NCBI GenBank assembly: GCA_022457065.1
Contig: JAJGBQ010000003.1
Location: forward strand, 3,906,001-3,970,000
Reading direction: 5' to 3'
Source: Curvularia sp. ZM96
Taxonomy: Eukaryota; Ascomycota; Dothideomycetes; Pleosporales; Pleosporaceae
Length of the DNA stretch: 64,000 bases
Shown here: positions 55,001 through 64,000 of the stretch, one piece after another
Layout of the letters: each line of letters begins with the position of its first letter
How positions within the stretch are numbered: the first letter of the stretch is position 1
Program-made: the position numbers and the translations under genes
The notes under the pieces: generated by a model
Told to the model about the DNA's origin: nothing
Databases searched by the model: none
Seen by the model: the letters and a program-made list of their open reading frames with translations, nothing else

Positions 55001-55416
55001 CCATTGCTCGAGGACTGTGCGGGCTTGATGGTGATTGTCTTCTTGGGAAGCGCATCTGTCTTGACGCCTAACTGGGAGAATGGGTTTTGGGCTTGGGACT
55101 GAGGTTTCGGCGTCGGTGGTTGCGACTGTGCAGGCTTGGGCGAGGGAGCAGCGGACGAGGCAGCGTCGGAGGGAGTCGACGAGGGCTGGGGAGGGCCGCC
55201 GAGTTTGGCAAGGCGCTTTGCACGGATCTGAGAGATGTTGTCGTCAGTGGGTCTCTTTGGTGGGCGACTGGCGGGTGAGCTCACTTTGTCGGCATCTGAC
55301 ATGGCATCCGGCGCGGGCGCGGGCGCTGAAGCGGGCGTAGAGGCAGGCGCTGCGTCGGGCATGGCAGTGTCGTGCTGGTCAGGCTGAGGCGTCTGCTGAG
55401 GGTCTTGGTCGGCCAT
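52072..55416 (-). CDS. ufd2: Ubiquitin conjugation factor E4 (UFD2)
   Basis: An intronless frame of 1114 aa, the longest in the window. The first ~150 residues are Pro/Ala/Gln rich and disordered. The Ufd2P core begins about ISIEAWEDRTLSNIFRITLDES and runs through long helical segments, with YLLSCWKRVTRVLKSM, FLGPFFRLSP, NMLAELTDVYLNLQG and FPKTELQLPLPKEQPVQFKCLPEYFVEDIVGNFKF. The C-terminus is the U-box (about 1030-1090): DPLMASLMEDPVILPISKQVVDRSTIQSHLLSDPHDPFNRTPLKIEDVIPHNELREEIQAW, with the Pro-Ile-Leu and Asp-Pro-Phe-Asn-Arg contacts of E2-binding U-boxes. UFD2 extends short ubiquitin chains together with CDC48. It is divergent from RHO1 across 1.4 kb. Confidence 0.97.
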   Translation of the reverse strand: MADQDPQQTPQPDQHDTAMPDAAPASTPASAPAPAPDAMSDADKVSSPASRPPKRPTDDNISQIRAKRLAKLGGPPQPSSTPSDAASSAAPSPKPAQSQPPTPKPQSQAQNPFSQLGVKTDALPKKTITIKPAQSSSNGATPQPAQKAQEMSIEAWEDRTLSNIFRITLDESHTQDSHGNKLVYVAGAKGDLEDEGRPLRFTTDILDSVILESASSHVHGTALDYLLSCWKRVTRVLKSMTNKTGPRFEIVKEARRLCFSYCIFAFTMPDMFGEDAPAENAMADRLLLGPDDDRGICYEFLTEASQRIAEDDSIREALVGGMEDVSRRLASVSMNGDYRQHMLILRIFVRFPPLVAALAQSETFLPADIEPQHIETHSFLGPFFRLSPMQPEVAMNYFSGSAAIDKGLVANAQRAVRMTLQTHQEELFDITNTFIKNRESREKMLDWLALTVNKNHKRRAIQVDRKAVSSDGFMVNVTVILDRLCEPFMDATFSKIDRIDIDYLRRSPRVNIQDETKINADQKTSDEFYSTKASGTNNFISEVFFLTVAAHHYGLEAANSKLSSLQKDVKWLEKELAKLEPERPKYMTSPAQLAIFDNHIKKVKDQIERGKCSILAIQGVLLDETTQARSMQLMRYVIVWLLRLATPGTSFPKTELQLPLPKEQPVQFKCLPEYFVEDIVGNFKFITRYMPHIITTTQCEEIVKICIAFLRSSEYIKNPYLKSGLVTILFHGVWAIPGRSKGVLGDTLFAHDFSMKHLLHALMKFYIECESTGTHTQFFDKFNIRYEIFQVIKCIWPNPIYREHLATEARVNLDFFVQFVNLLLNDVTFVLDESFSAFKEIHDLSRELKNAPANMDQTARQELEEKLSSAQGKAKSYMQLTNETVAMLKLFTETLADSFTKKEIVVRLAHMLDYNLEALVGPKKSQLKVENPEEYGWNPRNMLAELTDVYLNLQGKQSFLDAVATDGRSYRPEYWDEAYKILQRFKLKAPEQMEQWQKMAADIRAAKDQADMVEADLGDIPENYEDPLMASLMEDPVILPISKQVVDRSTIQSHLLSDPHDPFNRTPLKIEDVIPHNELREEIQAWKQSRLAQKMAERNAAAGAAPGSEAMDTS

Positions 55417-56823
55417 GGTTGTGGCGAAGCCGTGAGGCTGCGAGTAGGAGAGTCAGCAGCAGCGAGTGTCGGCCTAGCTGGCGTTGGCTGATGGGCGGTT
55501 TGGCAGGCAGCCAACCACGGCGGGTGAAGGAATAAAGCGGCGAGGATCGAGGTAGAGGCAGCCGACTAGCACTAAGGAATACGAGACGTGGTAAGAAGTG
55601 AAGCGACGTGGGCGTCGGCGTGGGTGGAGATGGTGGGCGTGGTGGTGATGTCGTAGAACTACTACCATGCAAGAGGGTATAGCGGACCGTGTCGGGGAGC
55701 TCTCTAGCTTTGCCCCGCCACTTGCCCTGCAGCTGCTGCCTCGCCAACTCACGTGCCCCAGGACTGCTGGAAGGTCAACGAAGGGCGACGAAATGGCCGT
55801 GAATGTCTATGCCCATGGGCAGCAGGCAGAGACGGCGGCACAGCTGAGGCGGCCATGTCGGCGGCCGGGGACAGCGTCATGGGCAGATGGGCACTACGTC
55901 ACTGGGCTGGACAAGTATGTCCATGGAGCACAGAGGCATACAGGTACAGGCCGAGACGAGAGTCATTTGCACTCTGGGTAACCTGGAGCAACGTGCATGG
56001 GTTGCGGCCAAACGCCCCCGTTTGAGCAAGGCCGTTGGCTGCGAGACGGGCGGGCGGGCTGTCAAGCGTATCCAACCTGAAACCCGTTGGCAGGCAGAGG
56101 GGGGGTGGATGTGTGCATGTCCATGTGTACGGGATGGTGTGTGTATATGGCTGTGGACAAGTACGGAGTACATATGGATACGAACATGTACTGTATAAAC
56201 ATGTACTGCAGGCAAAGCATGCACACGGGACGCCATGACCGTGGTGATGGCTCGCGGTCATGTGACGGCGGGCGCGGTTTACGCTGTGGGTTAGGTTAGC
56301 AGCAAGGCGGTCGCAGTCGTGCATCTAAGTAGATAGCTAATCGCGCCTCCTCTCCTCTCCTCCTCCTCTCCGGCCCGTTGCTGCTGCTGCCTCTTCTGCT
56401 GCTGGTTTCTTGTCTTGTCCACTAACTACACGTCCTCGTCCTCTGCTGCTACCTCGACCACCTCTGCCACACCACACCACCACCGCTACCACTGCCACCA
56501 CTCCTCTGCCACCTCCTCTCCCTCTCCATCTCCGCTCGTCAACCCCATCGGCCGCCCGGCTGTCACGCTCAGGTACGACCCACGTCCCTCTCTCATGTCT
56601 GCGCGGCCCTAGTCCGCAAGCACAAAGGCGCTGCGTGGCGCAGGTCGCAGCTCAGCCGCAGTCGTTGCAGCACGACCCCCGTTGCGGCCATGGTGCCTCG
56701 CGGCCATAACACCCTGAAGCCGCCTGTTGTCCAACTTCAATCACCGCCAGTCCTTCATCCACATACTCACCTCTTTGCCCACAGTAGCCCTCCACCCACC
56801 GACGCTCCATCCCACGCGACACC
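55417..56823. promoter_or_regulatory. 1.4-kb divergent upstream region of UFD2 and RHO1
   Basis: No gene supported. A T/G-rich segment (about 56100-56220) holds short repeated words such as ACATGTACTG (twice near 56186-56206) and GTACGGAGTACAT. From about 56330 the plus strand is strongly C/T rich with CCTCCTCTCC-type tracts, resembling the leader of a highly expressed fungal gene, here RHO1. A 5' UTR intron is possible but not provable. Confidence 0.5.
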
Positions 56824-57762
56824 ATGGCCGAGATTCGACGAAAGCTTGTTATTGTCGGCGACGGCGCCTGTGGAAAGACGTGTCTGCTCATGTACGTCCT
56901 CGCTCCCCCGGCCACGACCACGCCCGCAACCTCCCCCAGCGCCCTGCAACGCCTCTCTCTATCTCTCCCGCTGCCTCTGCTCCGCTGCACGCTTGCTAAC
57001 CATGCCTAAAACAGCGTCTTCTCCAAGGGCACTTTCCCCGAGGTCAGTACTCTCGCCTGCATCCCTGAAGCCGCGTCAGCCTAGCTGCCGCTCTGCCTTG
57101 CCCTTCTCACCATCATCATCCATTGTCGACGCTCCATCCGCATCCACTGACCCTCGTGCCTGCAGGTTTACGTCCCCACCGTCTTTGAGAACTATGTCGC
57201 CGATGTCGAGGTGGACGGCAAGCACGTAGAGCTTGCCCTCTGGGATACCGCTGGCCAGGAAGATTACGACCGTCTCCGCCCTCTCTCCTACCCCGACTCG
57301 CACGTTATCCTCATCTGCTTCGCCGTCGACTCGCCCGACTCGCTCGACAATGTCCAGGAAAAGGTACCCGCCTCCCCATGCCGCACCCATCCCAACTCGT
57401 GACTGACAACAACAAACAGTGGATCTCCGAGGTGCTTCACTTCTGCCAGGGCCTTCCCATCATCCTCGTTGGATGCAAGAAGGACTTGCGCTTTGACCAG
57501 AAGACGATTGAGGAGCTGCACAAGACGTCGCAGAAGCCCGTCACACCCGAGCAGGTCAGCAGCTGACAACTTTCCATCTTTCCATCCCCATCACTAACAC
57601 CGCCCCTAGGCTGAGGATGTCCGCAAGAAGATCGGCGCCCAGAAGTACCTCGAGTGCTCAGCCAAGACAAACGAGGGTGTCCGAGAAGTATTCGAGCACG
57701 CCACCCGCGCTGCTCTGCTGACCAGGAAAGAGAAGAAGACCAAGAAGTGCTTGATCTTGTAA
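56824..57762 (+). CDS. rho1: Rho GTPase RHO1
   Basis: Five exons (56824-56891, 57015-57042, 57166-57363, 57420-57554, 57610-57762) give 193 aa, the exact RHO1/RhoA length. Visible GTPase motifs: G1 VGDGACGKTCLL, the effector loop YVPTVFENYVAD, G3 DTAGQEDYDRLR, G4 VGCKKDL, G5 ECSAKT. The C-terminus KEKKTKKCLIL ends in a C-L-I-L CaaX box with Leu last, the class that is geranylgeranylated. RHO1 activates beta-1,3-glucan synthase and the PKC1 cell-wall integrity pathway. Two small exons (68 and 28 nt) reproduce intron positions typical of this gene. Downstream UTR contains a CT microsatellite. Confidence 0.97.
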
Positions 57763-58638
57763 GCGCGGCCAGGCCTCAATACAGGCGGTTCGCCGCCAAA
57801 ACCGCGCCTTGTTGAGCTCCGACAAGCAACAAACACTGTGGCGACTGTTGGGTGTGTAATAGTCGTTTATCCGAGAAAGAGGGCAAGACGTGAAAATGGC
57901 CACCGAGGGTAGCAGACGACTCGCATCTCTTTCCGGGCTGCTCCCGGCCCATCTCTCTCTTTCTCACAATCTCTCTCTCTCTCATGGCACCTACACGAGG
58001 CGTTTTACTGTGCTGGATCTTTTGCGTGTTTGGACCGTACATCATCTTGGGGTAGTTCATGATGGGGGTTTATCTTTGAGCGTGTGGAATCGAGATTGAG
58101 CAAATGGTAGGATTTTTTTCTAATAATCGGTGCTTGTTTTGCTCTTTACAACGTGTCACAGGCAGCTTTCCCATGTAACCGCTCCATACCAATCGCTGAG
58201 CATGTCGCATTCTACGTCTCTTGTTCCGTCCATGACTGATGACTGCGTGCGCCATGCATGACCACCGGTTGTGACGTCTGATATTCGCCCCCAGCTGCCA
58301 TCATCTCCAACAGAATTCTGAAACAGTTGGAATTCAACAGGATGACGGTCGTTGTGTTTTGCTTTGTTGGACAAGAATAACAAAGCATGCCCAGCATGCA
58401 CTTTGCGTGATGAGATGCAACGCACTGCATTAGTCCAGCAAGGACAAGGACTCGAGCATCCGTATCGATATCAACATCCGTACCATTATCGTAACCCCGG
58501 TCACAACAGCAACAATCATAACAACAACAAGGAAACCAAGCAGCAAATAACTTGTGTGTTCTGGATCTTAAATCCCGTGCATTCAAATATATACATAACT
58601 ACATGTACAACTATATATATCCCTCTCTAGAAAAGAAT
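57763..58638. other. Intergenic between convergent RHO1 and aspartic protease
   Basis: 876 bp of 3' flanks including a CT-rich microsatellite; no gene supported. Confidence 0.5.
57951..57983. repeat. CT dinucleotide microsatellite
   Basis: Interrupted CT run in the RHO1 3' flank, broken once by TTCTCACAAT. Confidence 0.7.
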
Positions 58639-60160
58639 CTATACAAACATGAAGACGGCACCGAACGCTACCACCAGCGCCAGCCCCGACGACGACAAGT
58701 CAGCCGTACCCGCACTCCCGCTTGCCTGGTTCTGCGGCGCCTTTTCCGCTGCCGCAGAGACACTCGGTCTAGCTGCACCACTCGCACTCGCCGTTGGCGA
58801 CGCAGAAGACGACGACGCAGTCTGAACATCAGCATCATCAGCAGTGCCCTTGACGCCGAACCCGACTCTCTTCTCCTCAAAATCAAAAACCGAATACACG
58901 TTTTTCAAAAACACGTCGCCGACAAGCCACTGGTGCTCGCCAAACGTCTGTCTGCCGATGATGTTGCTTCTGCAGAGATTCCTGCTATCGCCTTCGATCT
59001 TGTCGCCGATCCAGTCCTTGCTTGAGATATTGTACGACTGCTTGTTGAAAGAGAAGGCGAGGGAAGCCGTGGTGCCGCAGGGCACGAAGAAGCTTTCGCC
59101 GTTCTGGCTCATGTCCTTGATAGGTGCGTGTATGGCTTCTGCGTCCGACGAAGGCATGAGGATGAATGAGGTGCCCGTGTCGATGATGGCGGTACGCGAA
59201 GCGGTACTTAGCGCGGCGTCTTTACCGTCGACGCTGGCACCTTCGAGAGGAATTTCCCAGAACCCCGTGTCGTTGTCTACGCACTCGAGGTAGTTCAGGT
59301 CCCCTGAGAAACGCGATTTGTCAATGTGCCCAATGTCCAGGGAGCCGTCGTTGAGCGAATCTTTGGCGCGGCTGAGATGGATGCCGTAGAGTTTGGAAGG
59401 AATGAGTTCAGAAGATGATAGCACGTCCATGATTTGCGGAGCGTCGATTTCTCCGTCGTGCTTGGTGGCGCTGCCCCGGCCGATGCCTAGGATACCGTCC
59501 ATGGGGTAGGCACGGAATTCGTCCGAGACGTTGTTGGCCAGCCCAAAGGTAAGAGGCGACGAGAGCGTGCTGCCCAGGTGGATGGTGTCAGAGGCGAGGG
59601 TGCCGCTGGCGGAGCCTGTACCGTAGGTCATGCTGAAGGTTTTGGTGTCGGTCTGGGTTGTCCATGTTAGCCCTCTGCTTCTATGCCTGGATGTTCAGCT
59701 ACAAACATACCTTGAGCGTACTCGAATCCCCCTTGCCAAACAGAGTATGCGTCTTGCACGCTTCGCTCTTACACTCCTGGCTCATGACCCATGTGTTGCT
59801 CGCCGCAGAATCAAGCAGCATGTGGTATTCTTCCTTGCTGTCGCCAAACGTCACAGCTACCATGTAACTGAGGTCCTTGCCGTCCTGGTCGATTGCCACA
59901 CTCTTGTCTTGGCTTGTTTCCTTGGAATTGACAATGTTGTACACATTGCTTTGTCGAGACTGTATATTCGTGGCTATGCGGTGGAGTGGAAGCGTTACAG
60001 ACCGTGCTGTGTTATCGTTTGGGGTCCGAGACAGCCGTTGCGGGCGTGGAGGCGATGGAGATTTATTGACGGCATCGTACTGATATGGATAGAAGGCTGA
60101 GACGCTGGGGATTATGGTTGCTGCTGAGAGAGCGAGCCATGTCGGTAGCGAGGTATGCAT
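58639..60160 (-). CDS. Secreted, GPI-type aspartic protease (pepsin family A1)
   Basis: Two exons (60160-59711, 59652-58639) give 487 aa. A signal peptide (about 1-22, LSAATIIPSVSA) is followed by a propeptide. The first catalytic loop reads LLDSAASNTWVM with Asp117, so the usual D-T/S-G is D-S-A. The second is AIIDTGTSF with Asp308, normal. Supporting blocks include FSMTYGTGSASGTLASDTI, MDGILGIGRGS, GSLDIGHID and VGDVFLKNVYSVFDFEEKRVGFG. The last 80 residues are Ser/Ala rich and end in a hydrophobic tail (LALVVAFGAVFMFV) preceded by small residues, matching a GPI-anchor signal. I recall the D-S-A loop in other fungal members, so activity is plausible. It should process or degrade proteins at the cell surface; relatives include yapsins and candidapepsin-like enzymes. 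Confidence 0.93.
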
Positions 60161-61324
60161 TACGTCGCGTGTATGCTGGAAATGCTTCGTTTGGGATCAC
60201 TTTTTTCTTCCTTTCTTTTCCCAACTACACACTGTCTGGTCCTGTTCTTGAGTATGAAAGCCTTTGGTATCAGTCGTTGGCCAACCCGATCCAATCTTCG
60301 ACTCGCGCCGACGCGATTGCAGAAATCCGTTGGACTTCGAGGAAACCAAAACAAGCCGGGAGGCAAAACCGCGCTATGCAGAGAGACGCGACTTTGGTAA
60401 GTCCGAAGTCGAAGCAATAATATAAAAGAATTATGCAAAAGATCCCGAATCCATCAGGCTGAAACTCCTCAAAAGCTGGGTGTAAGACTTCGAGTTTGTT
60501 CGGAGCTGAACAGATAAACAATCGAGCTTATTAAATTGTAAGAGAGAAGAACACGGCAGATACTGTATCTTAACAGCCTTGCGCCCCTTGGAACCAGAAC
60601 AGAGAAGAAAAAATAAAGAGGTCAGTTGCCTCTCAACGAAACCTTCACAAAAAGTAAGGGACCGACTGAAAGACCAAGAGGGCACGTCAAACAAGGCGAA
60701 CGAGAGGCAAGAGACGAGAGGGGGGCGCAGATAAGGGCACCACCTACTAGTCGGAAGAAGAAGAACGGACGGACACCTTCCCCTTCAGGGCGCCGCTCAA
60801 CCAAAAGGGACCCGCCTGTCAGCACAGCCATATGCACGTCTGGCCTCGCCGGCGCCCCGTCAAATGACGTTTCCTGGGTTTGCGGAATCCGAACCATGGT
60901 AAGCAGCGGAGCAAACTCATGTGGGTGTTGTGGGGACTTCCCTGCACACCCCCTGGAATTGGGGGCCGTACCAAGACACCGGAACGGCGTGCTTGAAACA
61001 CCCATTTCATGCTAGGCACGCCAGTAACGACTTCGAATGCGTAAGCTGTCCACTTGCTGCAATTCCCTTGGTTCGGCATCTTGAGCTGCAATGCTGATCT
61101 TGCTTGGGGGCTGAATTTCGTGTGCAGGGTAACGCAGTGGGCTTTGTCGTATCTATCCTTGGCATATGCACATCACTGCACACTACTTTTTATCGATTAA
61201 TCTGGCCGTACTCTCGAGTCCGCGGTATGGAACAACTTTTCCAATACTTTTCGTTGGTCAACGTGGGTATATCAAAACTCTACATATCTGTACACTGCAC
61301 TGAACAATGCTGTGAGCCGGGCCG
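60161..61324. other. Intergenic between aspartic protease promoter and NDC1 3' flank
   Basis: 1.16 kb. A 129-aa plus-strand frame at 60626 starts with TTG and has no motif. Nothing else is supported. Confidence 0.5.
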
Positions 61325-63342
61325 TTATTGCCTACCTCCGGCCCGGATCATTTCAGGTGTCTTCTTGGCACCTGCTGCCTTCTTCGCTTCCATAATCTCC
61401 AGCTTGCTGAGTCCCATACTACCCAGATACTCGTTAAAACTGCGGAGGATCTTCTCCAGTCCTTCGCGAAGGCACTCCCTCACTTCGTCCACTTCAGGCA
61501 CCTTTCTTCTCTCTGCTTCTGGTTTGGCAAGGGTTTCGGTATCGCTTGGGTGGATCGGGACCGTCTCCATGTACTCATCGAGCTTGTTGAGTGCCGTGGT
61601 GAGTACGCGTACCATGGCTGGTACACCTTCGTGAAAACGGCCGAGTGAGTCTTCGCTCAGAGAGAATACTGCCAGATTCGCAAGAGAAGTAACAGCGTTG
61701 CAAATCATTGAAATCCTCGAGTATGGCGCTCCAAGAACAACAATGCTTACTGTGCGCTGGAGAGGTTGTCTGAACAGTGTGCCAATCGGTGAAGAGACGA
61801 ACTTGTTGTAATACGTTGTGAAGAGCGACTCTGCCTCCTTGGCGCCTTCTTGTGCCTTGATCAGACCTTTGTTGATAGCCTCACGGCTGTATGCTTTCTG
61901 GGCATTACCGGGAGCACTATGTGCCTTTGCAATGTCAGCCGTTGCTGCTTCAAAGTGCTCCAGCCTAGTATTCGGCTTTGGTAAAGCTGCTGCAATAGCC
62001 TTGTCGTCCTTGAGCGGCTGCGAGATTCGTGGTACCAAATTGACGGGGGCAGTCGACTGCTCTTTGCCGCCTTCGATGCCAGGGTTGTAGGCAGGATCAA
62101 GACCAATGCTAACACGCTCGACGAGGAACTTCAATTCTCCAAGACATAAATCTGTGGTTTGCTGGTGAGTTGGTGCTTTTTTACGGTCCATCTCACTGTA
62201 TATCGTCTTGCGGCGGTCGGGAAAAGCGTCGGTAATGAGGGCTAGTTCCCAGAAGGCAATCGCCTATATCAGTCAGCAATTGTTCGCAGAAAAGAAGATC
62301 GCTTTATCTCACCTTGACAGTATCCTTCTTAGACTTGAGACCGTTCAGCAGGGAGCCGTTAGGATCTTTCGAGTCGTTTGTGATGGGACGGTCGTTCTTT
62401 AGCGGCTCTTGCGCAATGTATACATCAAAAGTCTTGTTGACAAACTCCCAGAGAATAACAAGAAGCGTTCCCTCAGTAACAAACATCAGGCACAGAGGTA
62501 AGAAAGGCGCAAGACCAGTAGGAGCTGATGTCTTGGACAGACTCCAGAGGTATCGTCCAAGGCTATAGTAGTAGCTCCAAATAAGGTTGCGCGTGACTAC
62601 AAAGTAGAGCGCGAACCCAACGAGAGCAATGACTGCTGCGAGTGAGCTTGAGTGAGTTGCTATAGCCTTGAGCTGCCTGAGGAGGACGTGCCGGGGCTTG
62701 GGTGCACGTCGCGCTGGTGCTGTGTCTCCGCGGTCCTTCTTTGGTTTCATTGCTGGTACTTCAATCTTGTCGTAGTCCTTCGATAAATGCACGCCAGATT
62801 GTGCCGCTGCAAGAAGGTAAAAGAGGTAGCGCAGGTACAGCGGTCTTTCGTTAAGCCTGAATCTCTCGTGCATGCGTCCGGCCTCGATAAACGCGAGCCT
62901 GTCCTTGGGGCCCCTCGACCAGATATACGTCTCAACAAAAATCATGGCAGAAAAGGTGTAGGCGATCAGGGTGACAGCAGTGGAGAGGCGGAAGAAGTAT
63001 TTTGTGAAGGTCTGGGCCTGAGTAGGCGTCTGGCGGCGGCCGACGTGCCATTGGGCAACGCGAAGAACATAGACGGCGAGCGCTGAGAGGAATAGCAGAA
63101 GAGTCCGAATGCCTGTGAGGCCTATCGGGAAAAATATCCATAGGGCTATCTGTGAGTTAGCATCTGCGTTTAGGCTTCGCGATGATCAACGCACGACTGT
63201 CCCATTCGCCCATCCAGCACGCGATCGCGTAACAAAGCAACAAGGTGTATCTGCTGGCCCTGTTGAACCTTCGGTGGAGAGCCGGGGTCAGGTAGTCTCT
63301 GTATGGGCGCACTTGGGTGCCCAGTGGTACAAGCGGTGCCAT
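61325..63342 (-). CDS. ndc1: Nuclear pore/spindle-pole transmembrane nucleoporin NDC1
   Basis: Three exons (63342-63195, 63145-62313, 62263-61325) give 639 aa. The N-terminal half carries about six membrane helices (YTLLLCYAIACWMGEW; WIFFPIGLTGIRTLLLFLSALAVYVL; FFRLSTAVTLIAYTFSAMIFVETYIW; HSSSLAAVIALVGFALYFVV; APFLPLCLMFVTEGTLLVILWEFV). The fungal NDC1 motif NKTFDVYIAQEPLKNDRPIT lies at the end of the membrane part. The C-terminal half is soluble and helical, with SLLNGLKSKKDTVK joined to AIAFWELALIT and later SISMICNAVTSLANLAVFSLSEDSLGRF. NDC1 anchors nuclear pore complexes and spindle pole bodies in the nuclear envelope. The exon 1/2 join uses donor GTGCGT and the acceptor at GATAG; a donor 3 nt upstream would change one residue. 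Confidence 0.92.
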
Positions 63343-63777
63343 GGTTGCGGTCTGTCGAGGCCGAAGAGAATGTATGAGTGAGGAAACAGCTATGTCATAA
63401 CAAGAAATAAAGAAACGGCGTGGGGCCAGCGGAAAGTGGACAGGCGCAGCAGGTCGTGGCGTGCAGGGCGTCGCAGCGATCAAAGGCGCCCAAGTTTCGT
63501 CAAACAAACATTGGTCGGCGGAGCTACAAGTTGGTGGCCGACAGCTTCGCACTTGCTTACATAAAACCGGACCCGCCCGTGCCATGTGCCCTTGGCCGCG
63601 GCTCGTCGTCATCGCCGCAGGAACCGTCCGAGCAACCAGAGCAACCAACCTCCAGGCACCGACCACTACATCTCCATACCACATTCCCACAATCATCTCC
63701 ATAGTCGCCCGTTCTAAGGCTCTTTCTGCATAGTTGCGCAACCGGGCTGTTCTGTGCCCTCCCCCTTATCCAGCACC
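63343..63777. promoter_or_regulatory. Bidirectional upstream region NDC1 / syntaxin
   Basis: 435 bp between divergent start codons; overlapping small frames here are not credible genes. Confidence 0.45.
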
Positions 63778-64000
63778 ATGTCGTTCCAGCGCTCCAGTGC
63801 CCTCGAATCACAACCCACAACATGGCGACGAGATGATGATGCCTCCTACGCTGATGACCCAGAGTTCCGCGACTTTGCCGACAAACTCTCCGACGATCTC
63901 TTTGCTCTCACCCGCAATGTAGCTCGTCTGTCGCAAGAGACGGCTAAGCTAGGAACGAAACATGAGACTGCTCGTGTGCGCGAGCGCGTCAAGACGACCA
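63778..64000 (+). CDS. Syntaxin-like SNARE (Pep12/Vam3 type), 5' part
   Basis: Cut by the right window edge after 74 codons with no stop. The start is MSFQRSSALESQ, then a hydrophilic stretch leading to DPEFRDFADKLSDDLFALTRNVARLSQETAKLGTKHETARVRERVK. This is the first helix of the Habc domain of endosomal/vacuolar Qa-SNAREs, which in fungi share the order 'DPEF...LS..L..L..N...L......LGT..DT..VRERV'. The SNARE motif and tail anchor would lie beyond the window, so assignment between Pep12 and Vam3 groups is not possible. Product and orientation are likely; exact naming is inference. Confidence 0.8.
   Translation, partial: MSFQRSSALESQPTTWRRDDDASYADDPEFRDFADKLSDDLFALTRNVARLSQETAKLGTKHETARVRERVKTT

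Noticed and set aside
60626..61015. 129-aa plus-strand frame
   Set aside because: TTG start, no domain, overlaps minus-strand frames of similar length.

Overview
This is fungal nuclear DNA from a filamentous ascomycete (Pezizomycotina). Short GT-AG introns of about 46-206 nt interrupt most genes. The gene set is typically fungal: a GAF-type hybrid histidine kinase, RHO1, CCZ1, a Ski8-type WD40 protein and a secreted proteinase-K-like protease. A Fot1/pogo-like DNA transposon carries point-mutation damage of the kind left by RIP. The overall character suggests Dothideomycetes, perhaps Pleosporales, but that placement is inference; no species is claimed.

Layout. 0.4-6.4 kb: a small BTB-like protein, a PABPN1/Pab2-type RNA-binding protein, the SUMO E2 UBC9, the peroxin PEX19 (ending in a CaaX box) and an unidentified 226-aa protein. 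6.6-8.7 kb: a complete transposon (TA target duplication, 48-bp inverted repeats) whose transposase has six in-frame amber stops. 9.3-13.5 kb: a seven-exon hybrid histidine kinase with all phosphorelay motifs intact. 14.1 kb: tRNA-Ala(AGC). 14.8-18.2 kb: a secreted subtilase and a CDC123/D123-family protein. 19.1-27.8 kb: SKI8, guanylate kinase, RAE1, RAD52 and a membrane-anchored polysaccharide deacetylase. 27.8-33.8 kb: a gene-poor stretch holding only a mitochondrial DUF1279 protein. 33.9-36.6 kb: a 94-aa conserved-looking protein with a TATA box and a PNGase-A-like protein. 36.6-40.6 kb: nothing recognisable. 40.6-48.6 kb: an EamA/DMT transporter, an intron-containing tRNA-Asn(GTT), a 761-aa RING protein transcribed divergently from a protein resembling the N-terminal domain of fungal STAND/NLR proteins, and mitochondrial methionyl-tRNA formyltransferase. 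48.9-64 kb: CCZ1, the U-box E4 ligase UFD2, RHO1, a GPI-type aspartic protease, the nucleoporin NDC1 and the start of a syntaxin-like SNARE cut by the window edge.

Functionally this is mostly a housekeeping segment, with no operons, secondary-metabolite cluster or CRISPR array. Several pairs share cellular roles without being an obvious cluster: UBC9, RING and UFD2 (ubiquitin/SUMO), RAE1 and NDC1 (nuclear pore), CCZ1 and the syntaxin (vacuolar fusion), PAB2 and SKI8 (RNA fate). Exon boundaries were set by hand from splice signals, reading-frame arithmetic and family similarity. For nearly every spliced gene the summed exon lengths are an exact multiple of three with no internal stop.

No clearly new multi-gene system was found. 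The best candidates for a second look are the divergent RING / STAND-N-like pair, the TATA-driven 94-aa protein, the amber-only RIP-like decay of the transposon, the possible dual-start guanylate kinase, and the structured non-coding stretch near 30.0 kb.
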